A DNA stretch of 64,000 nt from Roseinatronobacter monicus. GTDB lineage: Bacteria; Pseudomonadota; Alphaproteobacteria; Rhodobacterales; Rhodobacteraceae. This document shows, in pieces, positions 26,119 to 35,612 of this stretch. The stretch spans positions 159,840 to 223,839 of the forward strand of contig NZ_VFPT01000004.1 in assembly GCF_006716865.1 (NCBI RefSeq), in the 5' to 3' direction. The notes beneath the pieces were generated by a model. The model ran no database searches and was not told where the DNA came from. It was given only the letters and a program-made list of their open reading frames with translations. Within the stretch, counting starts at the first letter, position 1. Each line of letters starts with the position of its first letter. Position numbers and translations under genes: made by a program.

Positions 26119-26642
26119 CAATCCTCTGTTAACAGCCGAATTTCTTCTTCCAAAAGCAATAGAAGCAGACGGTCATCTGCTCCAACCGCCTGAACATCTA
26201 TCGAATCCCGCCAGACGACCGTATCAATATCAATATACTCTGCGACCACGCCAATATGCCGCGTACGAGCCGGCAGCTCATATGGCCCGAGAATCTTGTA
26301 GCTGTCGGGCGCCAGCATGTTTTCGTCAAGCTCGTCAAGAAGTGTCACACCAAGGGCGCCGGCGGCATCAGCGGCGATGGAAAAAAAATCCAACCCGAAA
26401 AGACGGTGATCCGAAGACAAGGCAAACACCCGCACGATGACGGGAGAGGGCGCTTCGTCAAACCCCTTGTTGACCTCGGCGGCCGCGTATGCATGCAGCG
26501 CAATCTTGCTGGGCTGTTTGGACGGTGGTCCAACGGGCGTGCCTGGATCCAGGATGATCTTCGCTATCTTTGGCACGGCCTCTTGTGCGCCGCAGGACGC
26601 GAGCAACATGCACAGGACAACACTTTGAAAGAAACGGATCAT
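26118..26642 (-). CDS. tssJ: TssJ outer-membrane lipoprotein
   Basis: 174 residues. The signal MIRFFQSVVLCMLLASC has lipobox LASC (Cys17). A transthyretin-like fold follows with IALHAYAAAEVNKG, SPVIVRVFALSS and a FGLDFFSI loop, matching the TssJ landmark 'P-x-x-V-R-x-Y-x-L'. It tethers the TssM periplasmic domain to the outer membrane. The start overlaps tagH by ATGA and the stop overlaps tssK. Confidence 0.92.
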   Translation of the reverse strand: MIRFFQSVVLCMLLASCGAQEAVPKIAKIILDPGTPVGPPSKQPSKIALHAYAAAEVNKGFDEAPSPVIVRVFALSSDHRLFGLDFFSIAADAAGALGVTLLDELDENMLAPDSYKILGPYELPARTRHIGVVAEYIDIDTVVWRDSIDVQAVGADDRLLLLLLEEEIRLLTED

Positions 26643-28012
26643 TCTTCGAACCCCGTAGGGCTCGAGGTAACTCCATCATCTTCTTTCAGGGCGAGTTGAC
26701 GCATTCGAGACTGATATTCATAGCTAAATACCTCCCAAAACAGCAGTTGCAGTCCACGTTGGCGCTGCGAAGATAGTTCTTCCGTATAGGCTTTGAACAT
26801 ATTCCAGCACCAAGCATCGCGCTCGGGGCCAGGGCGCGGGCCGGCGTCGCGCGTGTAAGCGGCGAAACGCCGCTCCAATGCTTTGGGCTGCAATGCGGCG
26901 AAAAGCGCAGAAAGTGCCTCGTCCACAGCGGCTTCGGTCGCGTCCTGATGTTGCGACAGATGCGTGAGGCTTTCGGAAATCGCTGCAGGGGCCGACAAGT
27001 GCACAGCGCCTCGCCGGATGAAAAGGCTTTCCATCGCCTCCTGGCTGCTGCGCGAGAAGCGCAGGGGATTATCCTCGATGGCATGCAGATGCATTGTGGT
27101 CAGCGGAAAGCGCACGGAATTTCCGGGTTGATGGCGCGCATAAATCCGCGTCAGTCCCTCGACAGCGGCGCGTAGCGAGGCCCCGATTTCCGCAAGCATC
27201 TCGGTGCTTTCGAGCGCATCAACTTCAGCTACTGACAGGCCGAGAGCGCGTGAGAGCGGGCGCAGAGCAATATGATCGACAGGCAGGTCATCATGGTCGA
27301 ATGCATTCATGCTTGCGGCTTCGGCGTCTGGAGCTACTTCAAATCCGTAGCTGTCTTTCGAAATCCGGGGAAGGGTCACGGCGGAATTTACCTCGCTTCG
27401 ACTATCTGATTGCTGGGTAGAAGGGCTGACAGAGCGCTTATGATGTAGCTTCTGATCCGCATAAGAAGCCAATTCATCGAGTACAGCGAGTGGATCAGTC
27501 TGCTGATTTTTGCGGTGCTCTGGCGTCATCGTTTTGTCCAGCGAGTGGAGAGGGTCTGCGGCTGGCGCTGGCGCAGAATCCAACCCCTCGCTTGCCGTCT
27601 GACTGACCCCGTCCACAACGAGCGTGTCCCGGGTTTCACTTTCTTCTGAAACAAGGCTTTCCAGCTCGGGCGTGTCCTCGATGGCAGTCACGGTTGCGAG
27701 GCGGATCGTGACCTGAAGGCCGCCCAGGTTCATCTTGTCATTGTCGCGCAGGATGACAGGACGATTGACCTCTATCGGCGCACGCGCACCATTGATCCGC
27801 ACGAGCTCTGGTTCAAGAGCCTCCAGCGTGAATTGATCATCCACAACATTGATCGTCACCACGCGTAGTGGCAGCGACCCATCCGAATCCTGAATTGACC
27901 AATCCGCCGCAGGGTCGGACCCGATAGTACCGCCGCCTTGGCTCAGAGTGGCTTCAAGTTTGCGCCCGGGCGCTACAGCGGTCACATTCTCGACCCGAAG
28001 TCTGATCCTCAT
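26639..28012 (-). CDS. tagH: FHA-domain T6SS protein (TagH)
   Basis: 457 residues from ATG 28012, with GAGGG about ten bases upstream. The frame is open much further upstream but would overlap tssG. N-terminal FHA domain at about 1-105 (GGTIGSDPAADWSI, DGSLPLRVVTI, NGARAPIEVNRPVILRDNDKMNLG). The FHA SxxH core is weakly kept, with SLPLRV in its place. A Pro/Ser/Asp-rich linker follows. The C-terminal domain (about 270-445) has the T6SS_FHA pattern, including AVEGLTRIYARHQ and the LFWEVFSYEYQSRMR end. FHA proteins normally read threonine phosphorylation by PpkA, but neither PpkA nor PppA is encoded here. Confidence 0.88.
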   Translation of the reverse strand: MRIRLRVENVTAVAPGRKLEATLSQGGGTIGSDPAADWSIQDSDGSLPLRVVTINVVDDQFTLEALEPELVRINGARAPIEVNRPVILRDNDKMNLGGLQVTIRLATVTAIEDTPELESLVSEESETRDTLVVDGVSQTASEGLDSAPAPAADPLHSLDKTMTPEHRKNQQTDPLAVLDELASYADQKLHHKRSVSPSTQQSDSRSEVNSAVTLPRISKDSYGFEVAPDAEAASMNAFDHDDLPVDHIALRPLSRALGLSVAEVDALESTEMLAEIGASLRAAVEGLTRIYARHQPGNSVRFPLTTMHLHAIEDNPLRFSRSSQEAMESLFIRRGAVHLSAPAAISESLTHLSQHQDATEAAVDEALSALFAALQPKALERRFAAYTRDAGPRPGPERDAWCWNMFKAYTEELSSQRQRGLQLLFWEVFSYEYQSRMRQLALKEDDGVTSSPTGFEE

Positions 28013-28022
28013 GTTCTGTCCC

Positions 28023-29051
28023 TCATGTTCTGGCCGAAAGCACGATCGGGGTTCGACCCTGCTGACCGGAGCTCCCCAAAAACGTCGTCCACCCCAATCG
28101 ACCACGGTCAATGTGACCCAGTTCGAATTCGGGCGTTTCCCGCTCGGATAAATGCATTTCAATGTCGTAGGCCATCTGGTCCTTGAGCAAAAAATCCACC
28201 AATTCACGCAGACGTTCGAAATCGTTTCCCGATGGCAAGAAATCGCGGCAGCGCTTAAAATCCAGATCGCGCACCACGATGGTGAATTTGGCCGAGACAT
28301 CTGCGATCCGATCACCGATGCTCATATCCTCGCCAAGCGTGCAGTTCATGATGCCGCCGCTGCAGAGCTGGCTTTCAGGGATCATGACGGTTCGCATCTC
28401 AAGCTCGCGTATCGAGACCGCTTTTAGACCGAAGGCATGGGCTATGACACCCGCAATCATAGGCGCCGAACGAGTGCGTGCAGCAATTACGCCCAAATAC
28501 GTCAAAAGCCTTGACCATGGTACAGAACCACGCTGGCGCGCATCACTGCTTCCAATTCCGATTAGCGAGAACATCCATCCCGAGAACTGATCAGTCGCGT
28601 CAGGGGAATAGCGAATGTAGTATCGGTATTTCCGCCAAATCAAATAAAATAGCCAGATTAGCCTGTCTGAGAAGAAATCGTTGAAAGCCGTTTGCACACC
28701 TTCTTCTGTGCTGCTCCACGCGGCAGTTTCTAAAAAATGAGATGGCAGCGGAGAGGATGTGCCGTGAAGCCCCAGAAAGGTGACAAAGACATTATAGCAG
28801 GCGTCTTCGTCATCTTTATCTTCATCGCTCTCGCATATGACAGAGACGACATCCCCGGCAGGAAACCCCAGATGCGGCGCAACCCGAAATCTGAGCCCTT
28901 TGGGCGCTTGTTTTTCGAGCGCGCGCTCCTCAACATCGTGACCAAGATCACGTAGCAAAATTTCGACCACTCGAAAAAAGGCGTATGAATGCCCGTCTTG
29001 GAGGAGGCTCTCAACTAGAGCAGTGGTTGGTTGCCGATGCGGGGTTGCCAT
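28023..29051 (-). CDS. tssG: TssG baseplate protein
   Basis: 342 residues. The landmarks are ALVESLLQDGHSYAFFRVVEIL at the start, the middle block FVTFLGLHGTSSPLPSHFLE (G-x-x-G-x-L-P), FNDFFSDRLIWLFYLIWRKY and the late LGEDMSIGDRIADVSAKF. TssG pairs with two TssF in each baseplate wedge. It overlaps tssF by 37 bp and is followed 10 bp later by tagH. Confidence 0.94.
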   Translation of the reverse strand: MATPHRQPTTALVESLLQDGHSYAFFRVVEILLRDLGHDVEERALEKQAPKGLRFRVAPHLGFPAGDVVSVICESDEDKDDEDACYNVFVTFLGLHGTSSPLPSHFLETAAWSSTEEGVQTAFNDFFSDRLIWLFYLIWRKYRYYIRYSPDATDQFSGWMFSLIGIGSSDARQRGSVPWSRLLTYLGVIAARTRSAPMIAGVIAHAFGLKAVSIRELEMRTVMIPESQLCSGGIMNCTLGEDMSIGDRIADVSAKFTIVVRDLDFKRCRDFLPSGNDFERLRELVDFLLKDQMAYDIEMHLSERETPEFELGHIDRGRLGWTTFLGSSGQQGRTPIVLSART

Positions 29052-30781
29052 CGATATACCTCCCCTCTTTCAACGCCTTGAACAAGTAGCTCGTGAAATG
29101 AGTTCACAGTGGCGTAAAGTGCGAAAAACTCGGCAAGCACTGACGCGAACAGAAACATCTCGCCTTCGCTTTCGAAGTGGCTTTCGCGCATGCCTATATG
29201 GGTGCGCATGCCCCGCACAGGCAAACCCTTGAAGAGCCGGTCCACTCGCTCCGAAGCGATGGTTTCAATGCCCTCCAACCGTAGCTTGGCGCCACGTTCG
29301 CGCTGCATATTGGTACGCGCGGGGAAGTCAAAAGCCATTAGAATGTTGCGTAATGCGGGCGCGTCCTGCAGCGACAGGTAGTTGAGCGACAGCGCAGAAA
29401 TCAGCTGCCATTGCAACGACCCATCCACCAGCGGGTAGCAAGGTGGCGAAGGACGGGTCAGATTGCGTGGTGTCACGAAAGAGGGCAGGTTGCGCATCGG
29501 CCGGTTCAGATCACCGATGCCTAGATGGGTTGGCGCAACTCCGTTGGTACATTCCAGCGACACTGAAATGGTCTCATCTGTTCGGTTTTCCAGCGCCTCA
29601 TCCTCACGTATGAAGCTGAGCGTTCGGGTCAGGTCCGCGCCTGCAAAACCCTGCGAAACCTTTTCACGGAAATAGACGGCGTGGCGGTCATCGGCGCGTT
29701 CCATCTCATGCGAAAAGCTTTCGAATCGCGCATAAGTCCGTGAAATGCCGTTTGATCGTCCATCGGGTGCGGGTAACCAGCCATTTACTTCTTCGATCTC
29801 AAATATCTCGAGTTCCGAACCTTCGATGCGCGCCGGCAAAAGCGCATATTCAGTACGTCTTCCATCCAGTCGGATCGGTTCTGAACTGTGCTTGAAAAGA
29901 TTAATCGCTGGGGTACAATTCAATTGAAAACTCGACGCCTCTATCCGAACATCCGGAGGCAGGGGGCGTTCGAATTCAAAAACAAAGGTCAGCTCCTTTG
30001 TCCGCGCGGGAAGAAAGCGTAGACTGGGAACATCAATGTCGAAAAAGGAAAATTTCTCGGGTATCGTGTAGAATTCCTGAAGCAATCGATAGCCCATGAA
30101 CGCGTTGTCAGGATAAGGTAGAACGGCATCATCGCGGTCAATTCCGACCGGGCGAATTGCTTCAGCATCAAGACCTAACATGAAGCCCTCTGTGCCCATT
30201 GTTGCTTTGCGCATATAGCGGTGCATCCATAGGTTCAGCGTCTGCGCTGAATATGAGGCACCACCTAGAAAGAGTCGCAGCACGCGCAGGTTCAGATCCG
30301 TCACCGGCTGTTCGTCCAGCGTCCGCAGCCGAAGCGTGACCACAGAAGCCGCCCTTGAAACATCATGGCGCACCATCTCAACGGCCATTGGCACAATCTC
30401 TGCGCGGCAAGCTGTTCGAAAGCGACAAACGGTTCCATCAACTGGAATACTATGCACCTCTGCGCCGGCAGGGACCGTCTGGACTTCGGAAATTGCACCT
30501 GGGATCGGATCAAGCTGCATTATGCACATCGAAGGCACCGGCCGAAGGAAATTCGGCCAGAGCAGCATTAGCAGCGATTGTGTTACCTCTGGCAGTTGAT
30601 CGTCGATCTTCTCACGCAGTCGTGCCGTCAGAAAGGCAAAGCCTTCCATCATCCGCTCCACATCCGGGTCGGTGGCCCGCGACGACAGATACTTGGTCAG
30701 CCCAGGGAAGCGCTGCGCGAAAGCATCGCCTGAACGACGCAGATGATCGAGTTCGTCTTGAAAATAGCGCGATAGGCTCAA
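29015..30781 (-). CDS. tssF: TssF baseplate protein
   Basis: 588 residues. The start is a TTG at 30781, just after the tssE stop. It gives SRYFQDELDHLRRSGDAFAQRFP, which aligns with the conserved N-terminus of the family, and no ATG lies nearby. Other landmarks are DPDVERMMEGFAFLTARLREKIDD, LLMLLWPNFLRPVPSM and the C-terminal GEMFLFASVLAEFFALYATVNSF. It forms the core wedge of the baseplate. The rare start codon could keep TssF below TssE. Confidence 0.93.
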   Translation of the reverse strand: MSLSRYFQDELDHLRRSGDAFAQRFPGLTKYLSSRATDPDVERMMEGFAFLTARLREKIDDQLPEVTQSLLMLLWPNFLRPVPSMCIMQLDPIPGAISEVQTVPAGAEVHSIPVDGTVCRFRTACRAEIVPMAVEMVRHDVSRAASVVTLRLRTLDEQPVTDLNLRVLRLFLGGASYSAQTLNLWMHRYMRKATMGTEGFMLGLDAEAIRPVGIDRDDAVLPYPDNAFMGYRLLQEFYTIPEKFSFFDIDVPSLRFLPARTKELTFVFEFERPLPPDVRIEASSFQLNCTPAINLFKHSSEPIRLDGRRTEYALLPARIEGSELEIFEIEEVNGWLPAPDGRSNGISRTYARFESFSHEMERADDRHAVYFREKVSQGFAGADLTRTLSFIREDEALENRTDETISVSLECTNGVAPTHLGIGDLNRPMRNLPSFVTPRNLTRPSPPCYPLVDGSLQWQLISALSLNYLSLQDAPALRNILMAFDFPARTNMQRERGAKLRLEGIETIASERVDRLFKGLPVRGMRTHIGMRESHFESEGEMFLFASVLAEFFALYATVNSFHELLVQGVERGEVYRWQPRIGNQPLL

Positions 30782-30785
30782 CTTA

Positions 30786-31235
30786 TCATCGAGCGGCGAA
30801 ATGCCGCCCCTCCCTGATCACAAGATCAATGCTGATCTGTTCATTGCGATGTGAGATCAGTGTCTTGGCTTGAATGGAGAACAATAGCTCCATCCCGCGG
30901 TTGTCGGCGCGATCAAAAATGACTTCTACATCAAATACCCGCGCTTCGCCTTCGGCGATGGCGCGGCTGATATCACGTGAAATGGCTGCAAGCAGATCCC
31001 TCGAGCCTACCGCCGCATCATTCATGTCAATCAGTCCGAAGCCGGGAGTGCTTGCGCTTTCTCCCGCACGGCCATTTAGAACCCGCAACAAGTTGGATTC
31101 GATCGAAGTTATTCGATCCGAAATCGCATCTTGGCTTCTCAAGGGCACTTTCAGGTCATCAGCCCTGAGGCGCTCCAATAAAGATCTGGGCTGGCTCCTG
31201 CTTCTGACTGGCTGTCCTCCAAGACCAGCCGTCAT
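30786..31235 (-). CDS. tssE: TssE, gp25-like baseplate protein
   Basis: 149 residues. It matches the phage T4 gp25 family: RSLLERLRADD near the start, SIESNLLRVLNGR, TPGFGLIDMND and a C-terminal beta region ending IQAKTLISHRNEQISIDLVI. The EPR-like tract of gp25 is replaced by weaker residues. TssE starts sheath polymerisation on the baseplate. It lies 10 bp after tssC and five bases before the tssF start. Confidence 0.92.
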   Translation of the reverse strand: MTAGLGGQPVRSRSQPRSLLERLRADDLKVPLRSQDAISDRITSIESNLLRVLNGRAGESASTPGFGLIDMNDAAVGSRDLLAAISRDISRAIAEGEARVFDVEVIFDRADNRGMELLFSIQAKTLISHRNEQISIDLVIREGRHFAAR

Positions 31236-31245
31236 TCAAGCCTCC

Positions 31246-32727
31246 CTATTCTTTGTCTAGTCGGCCTACAAGCGAGAGCTCAAAATTGGCACCCATATAT
31301 TTGAAATGCGGCCGTACGGCCATCGAGACGCGATACCAGCCAGGATCACCCTCAACATCAGACACTTCAATTTTGGCGGCCCGCAGCGGACGGCGCGAAC
31401 GAACATCCGACGGCGGGTTCTCCTGATCGGCCACGTATTGCGAAATCCAAGCGTTCAACTCTCGTTCCAAATCGTTTCGTTCCTTCCAGGAACCAATCTG
31501 CTCGCGCTGAAGCACTTTGATATAATGCGCCAAGCGGTTGATGATGAACATATAAGGAAGCTGAGTGCCAAGCTTGTAGTTAGTCTCAGCGTCTTTTCCT
31601 TCCTTCGTATTGGGGAATCGCTTTGGCTTCTGGACCGAATTCGCTGAGAAAAAGGCCGCGTTATCTGATCCCTTTCGCATCGTAAGCGTAATGAACCCTT
31701 CTTCAGCCATCTCGAACTCGCGCCGATCCGTGACCAAAACTTCGGTTGGAATCTTTTGCTCCAATTGCCCCATCGACTCATAGACATGAACCGGAAGGTC
31801 ATGGACCGCACCACCCGATTGAGGGCCAATAATATTAGGGCACCAGCGGTACTTGGCGAAGCTGTCGTTAATGCGCTCAGCCATTAACAAGGCTGTATTG
31901 CCCCAAAGATAGTGTTCGTGATCGCTTTCAACACTTTCTCGATAAACAAAGCTTCGGCTAGGATTTTCGATAGGATCATAAGGGTTGCGTAGCAGGAAAC
32001 GCGGCGCTGTCAGTCCAACATAGCGGGCGTCCTCAGACTCGCGCAGGGACCGCCATTTCGCATATTTGGGACCTTCAAAAATCGCCGAAAGTTCTTTAAT
32101 TTCTGCTAGTTGCGGGAAGCTCTCTACGCCGTAAAATTGCGGGCTCGCCGACGAAATAAAAGGCGCATGTGCCATTGCACCGACCGCGGCACAGTATTGT
32201 AGCAACTTAAGATCCGGCGAAGATGCGTTGAACTGATAAAGCCCAATCATCGCTCCAACTGGCTGGCCTCCGAATTGCCCATAGCCAGCAGCATAAACAT
32301 GCTTGTAAAGACCGGATTGGGGTACTTCCGGCGAAAGCTCGAAGTCCTCAAGCACCTCTTCCTTGCTCGCAGATATCAGCTCGATTTTGATATTCTCACG
32401 AAAATCAGTCCGATCCACAAGAAGTTTCAAGCCGCGCCAAGTTGCCTCGAGTTCCTGAAGCTCCGGCGCATGCAAAATTTCGTCCATTTGCTCCGAGATT
32501 TTACTGTCAAGCTCCGCAATCATTCTGTCTACGCGGGCCTTGTTAACTGGTTCCCCTGTGACGTTGTCCTCAAGTATCTCCGCGATAAATGCCTGCACAC
32601 CCTTGCGGGCTACGTCATACCCGTCATCGGCAGGCTTGAGGTTGGATTTCGCCATAATCTGATCGAGCAGCGAATGCTCAGCCACAATCTCTTCTGCACC
32701 CACAAACGTCTTGGTGTCCACTTTCAT
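31246..32727 (-). CDS. tssC: TssC (VipB) sheath large subunit
   Basis: 493 residues. Landmarks of the family are LEATWRGLKLLVDRTDFRENIKIEL, YGQFGGQPVGAMIGLYQFNASSPDL, APFISSASPQFYGVESF, FLLRNPYD, LWGNTALLMAERINDSFAKYRWCPNI and RLAHYIKVLQREQIGSW. It forms the contractile sheath with TssB. ATG 32727 begins MKVDTKTFVG. 38 bp separate it from tssB. Nothing looks damaged. Confidence 0.97.
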   Translation of the reverse strand: MKVDTKTFVGAEEIVAEHSLLDQIMAKSNLKPADDGYDVARKGVQAFIAEILEDNVTGEPVNKARVDRMIAELDSKISEQMDEILHAPELQELEATWRGLKLLVDRTDFRENIKIELISASKEEVLEDFELSPEVPQSGLYKHVYAAGYGQFGGQPVGAMIGLYQFNASSPDLKLLQYCAAVGAMAHAPFISSASPQFYGVESFPQLAEIKELSAIFEGPKYAKWRSLRESEDARYVGLTAPRFLLRNPYDPIENPSRSFVYRESVESDHEHYLWGNTALLMAERINDSFAKYRWCPNIIGPQSGGAVHDLPVHVYESMGQLEQKIPTEVLVTDRREFEMAEEGFITLTMRKGSDNAAFFSANSVQKPKRFPNTKEGKDAETNYKLGTQLPYMFIINRLAHYIKVLQREQIGSWKERNDLERELNAWISQYVADQENPPSDVRSRRPLRAAKIEVSDVEGDPGWYRVSMAVRPHFKYMGANFELSLVGRLDKE

Positions 32728-32765
32728 ATCCTTATATCAACAGGTTACACATAAATACCAGATCC

Positions 32766-33278
32766 CTATTCGTCCTGGCCATCTTTTGCATCGCGGATTT
32801 CACCGACTTCCTTCAGCAATTCTTGCCGTCGCACGGGATCGTCCACAAGCTCTTCCAACGCCTTGCGGAAAGACGGCATATTTCCCAGCGGCCCCTTCAA
32901 AGCGGTCAACGCCTCACGAAGCTCAACAAGCTTGCGAAGTTCCGGCACCTGCTGCGCAATCGAGTCGGGCGAAAAATCCTGAAGCGTATCAAATTTCAGC
33001 AAAGCGCGCAGCGTTGCATCTGGGTCATCTTCGGCTAATACATTTTTCACCTCAAAGCTGCGCTCCAGACCCATTTCACGCATCACGCTGCCAAAGGTAT
33101 TTTTATCAATTTCTACGGCTCGCCGTGTTTCTACTGGCGAATCATCCGGGCGACCAGAAAAATCCCCCAAAACAACCATTTTCAACGGGAGTTCGACTTC
33201 GGCTTGCTGGCCGCCAGTCGCAGGCACAAATTTGACATTGATTCGCTCTTTTGGGGCGACTGACCCTGTCTTAGACAT
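32766..33278 (-). CDS. tssB: TssB (VipA) sheath small subunit
   Basis: 170 residues from ATG 33278, preferred over the upstream TTG because AAAGGAAG lies at the right distance. Landmarks are RINVKFVPATGG, ELPLKMVVLGDFSG and the C-terminal LLALKGPLGN-like ALTALKGPLGNMPSFRKALEEL. It is the first gene of the T6SS operon. Only 81 bp lie between its start and an IS630 copy, so the native promoter has been cut or displaced. Confidence 0.96.
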   Translation of the reverse strand: MSKTGSVAPKERINVKFVPATGGQQAEVELPLKMVVLGDFSGRPDDSPVETRRAVEIDKNTFGSVMREMGLERSFEVKNVLAEDDPDATLRALLKFDTLQDFSPDSIAQQVPELRKLVELREALTALKGPLGNMPSFRKALEELVDDPVRRQELLKEVGEIRDAKDGQDE

Positions 33279-33375
33279 GAAAATTCTTCCTTTACTCAAT
33301 CTTCAGTTGAACATCGATAGCCACCTTGGCAAATTAGTCAAGGCTCTTCGAAGGGTTAATACCAATCAGCATTGA

Positions 33376-33894
33376 TCAGAACTCTTGAGCCCAGTCGCGG
33401 GTTCCAATGGAGGTGATTGTGTCGGGCATGCTGACCAATTTGTTCCAAGCCTTGCAGCAATGATCTACGATGTCTTCATAGGTTTCGAAGATGAGGTTTG
33501 ATAGCCAGTTGTCTCGCATGAATTGCCAGATGTTTTCGACTGGATTGAGTTCTGGGCATTTTGCGGGGATCGGGATGATGGTGATGTTGTCCGGAATGAC
33601 CAGCTTGTCAGTCATGTGCCATGCGGCTTGATCCACGAGCACAGCCCCATGTGCTTTGGGTGCGACAGTTTGGGAGATTTCAGCAAGATGCAGGGCCATC
33701 GCTTCGGTATTGCACGCTGGCAGCACAAGACCTGCAGCTTTCCCGAGGGCTGGGCAAATCGCTCCAAAGATGTAGCTTGAACTCGTGCGCTGATCATGTG
33801 GGGCGGAAGGTCGCGTACCGCGCTTCGCCCATCGGCGCGTGATCTTGTTTTTCTGGCCGACACGCGCTTCATCTTGGAACCAGACTTCGATCAC
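33376..33894 (-). CDS. IS630 transposase, catalytic half (OrfB), copy 2
   Basis: Amino-acid sequence identical to the copy at 1455-1973. It is probably translated as an OrfA-OrfB fusion. Read-through from this gene would run towards tssB, 98 bp further on. Confidence 0.9.
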   Translation of the reverse strand: MIEVWFQDEARVGQKNKITRRWAKRGTRPSAPHDQRTSSSYIFGAICPALGKAAGLVLPACNTEAMALHLAEISQTVAPKAHGAVLVDQAAWHMTDKLVIPDNITIIPIPAKCPELNPVENIWQFMRDNWLSNLIFETYEDIVDHCCKAWNKLVSMPDTITSIGTRDWAQEF

Positions 33895-33926
33895 AGTGCC
33901 TTGCAGGAGCCGTGCGCGGAGCTTTG

Positions 33927-34439
33927 CTACTGCGGCTGCAAACCCTTTTTTTTAAAGTCCTCCAGTGCGGCTGTATCTTGCGCGTGATGGCGCGGGCGTG
34001 CTGTGAGTTTGACATAACCAAGCGCCCTGAGTTCCCGGCTTATCGACGTCTCGTGAAGTGAAATCCCAAATGTGTCTGCAATCCATTTCCTCAGATCACT
34101 CAGGCGCCAGCGGACGACCCCATGGACCGATAAGGTCGGACCGCTCTCAACAATTGCAGCAAGCGCCCTGCGCTGCTCATCGTTAAGCTTAGACTGCTGA
34201 CCAGGAGCTTTGCCGTTGATCAAGCCGTCAGGCCCGCGGGCATTAAACCGCTCCACCCAGTCACGGACAATTTGTAGGCCAACACCACCAATCCGAGCAG
34301 CATCGCTGCGCCGACCGCCATCATAGATCTCCGCCAGCGCCAAAAGCCTGCGGGCTTGGTTGGCATCCTTTGTCTTTCGCGCAAGTTCTCTCAACTTCAT
34401 GCCGTCGTAGTCTGTCCGTAACGCGAGCGCTGCGCCCAT
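33927..34439 (-). CDS. IS630 transposase, DNA-binding half (OrfA), copy 2
   Basis: Identical to the copy at 2006-2518. The slippery heptamer A_AAA_AAG lies at 33951-33945. Confidence 0.9.
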   Translation of the reverse strand: MGAALALRTDYDGMKLRELARKTKDANQARRLLALAEIYDGGRRSDAARIGGVGLQIVRDWVERFNARGPDGLINGKAPGQQSKLNDEQRRALAAIVESGPTLSVHGVVRWRLSDLRKWIADTFGISLHETSISRELRALGYVKLTARPRHHAQDTAALEDFKKKGLQPQ

Positions 34440-34547
34440 AGAGAGGCCCTCCCCAGAAAATCTGACGCCATTGAGTCAGATCTTCATAGATTTGGGAATC
34501 CCAAAACCCTCAGAAGAGTCAGATTTCGCGAGACTTGGTATAAAGCG

Positions 34548-35612
34548 GGCGTTGTTGCACGGACCTACGATGGTTTGAGTTTGCCCTTACCCGCTCATTT
34601 GGTCAAGAGACGACCTCGAACTTGGCACGGCCAAGTTCGGTCATCTTGTTCAGAATGTGGGTGCCGATCTTGGCTTCGGTTTTCTGGTTGGGAAAGCTGC
34701 GCGCTTTCAGTTTGGGGCCGATGACCATTTTCCAGCGCCCCATTTGTGTTTCACCGCGGCTGCGCTGATTGTATCCGCTGCTCACCTGCCAGGCCATACG
34801 CCCGCCTGTGCGTATTGCGGCAATGCGCTGGTCGCGCAGCGTTGGATTGCCCACAGCCTCGGCGCTGAGAACCGCAGTCTTGGGAGGCGGAATAGTGATC
34901 TCGACATCAACCCCAAACAGCTTCACGAGCAAGTCGCTGGTCGGGTCGCCGTCATAGGCGCCGTCGGCGATGAAGCGTGTCACGTCCCCGTCAATCTGAT
35001 CCAGAAGCTCTGGCAAGGCGGTGGGATCACCCACATCATCGGTGGTCAGTTCAGAGCAGGCAATTTCGCCGGTGACAAGGTCCAGCCCAAGATGCAGCTT
35101 GCGCCAGGATTTGCGTTTGGCCTTTGTTTTGTGCTTGTTTTCCAGCCACTCGCCTTCGCCAAAGATCTTCAGGCCCGTGCTATCTACCACCAAGTGGATA
35201 GGGCCATCCGTCGACGCGCGCGCTTTCATTGGCAAGATCAAACCGGCCCCGCGACGTGACAGGGTCGAGTAGTCGGGCACCAGCAAATCCAGCCCCATCA
35301 GCTTCACAAGGCTGCCTACAAACCCTTCGGTCTGGCGCAGCGGCTGGTTGTAAACGATGCCAAGTGTCAGGCAGGTCCAATAGACAGGTCAGAATGAACT
35401 GGCTGGCCACCCCGTGTCTTGCGGCGCTCTGCACGCCATGCAGCTTCAACCTCGGGGCTTAGCCAAATTGTTACATCGCCCCGCCGACGCAGGCTTTCGT
35501 TATAGCCAGCCCAGTTCGTAATGCGGTACCGCTTCTTCGCGAACTTGTGCCGGCGGCCAGCATTGAATTTATGCGGCATCAACGCTATCCAATCGATCAG
35601 GGAAACGGCCTC
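34548..35612 (-). mobile_element. IS5-type element, copy B (decayed)
   Basis: The right end begins GGCGTTGTTGCACGGACC at 34548. Similarity to copy C continues to GGAAACGGCCTC at 35612 and then stops, so the last ~45 bp with the left terminal repeat are missing. A one-base deletion in the transposase gene near 35377 breaks the frame. The element cannot move by itself. Confidence 0.88.
34603..35579 (-). pseudogene. IS5-type DDE transposase, frameshifted
   Basis: Relative to the intact 325-residue copy C, one base is lost where copy C reads GGTCACAATAG and this copy reads GGTCCAATAG (about 35375-35379). The N-terminal ~70 residues (from ATG 35579) are in one frame and the DDE part in another. 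The downstream frame can still be read from an internal ATG at 35307 for 234 residues, which includes VDSTG and IADGAYDGD. Several silent or mild differences show it is older than copy C. Confidence 0.88.

Larger units (their letters stand above)
33360..34540 (-). mobile_element. IS630-type element, copy 2
   Basis: 1181 bp, same ORFs and termini as copy 1. It is flanked by TAA at 33357-33359 and TAA at 34541-34543. It lies directly upstream of tssB and is transcribed in the same direction as the T6SS operon. Seven bases separate its right end from the IS5-type remnant. Confidence 0.93.

Noticed and set aside
1439..34540. A composite transposon carrying the T6SS between IS630 copies 1 and 2
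   Set aside because: Both copies have complete separate flanking repeats, although both happen to be TAA. A 33-kb unit moved by IS630 is not needed to explain the layout.
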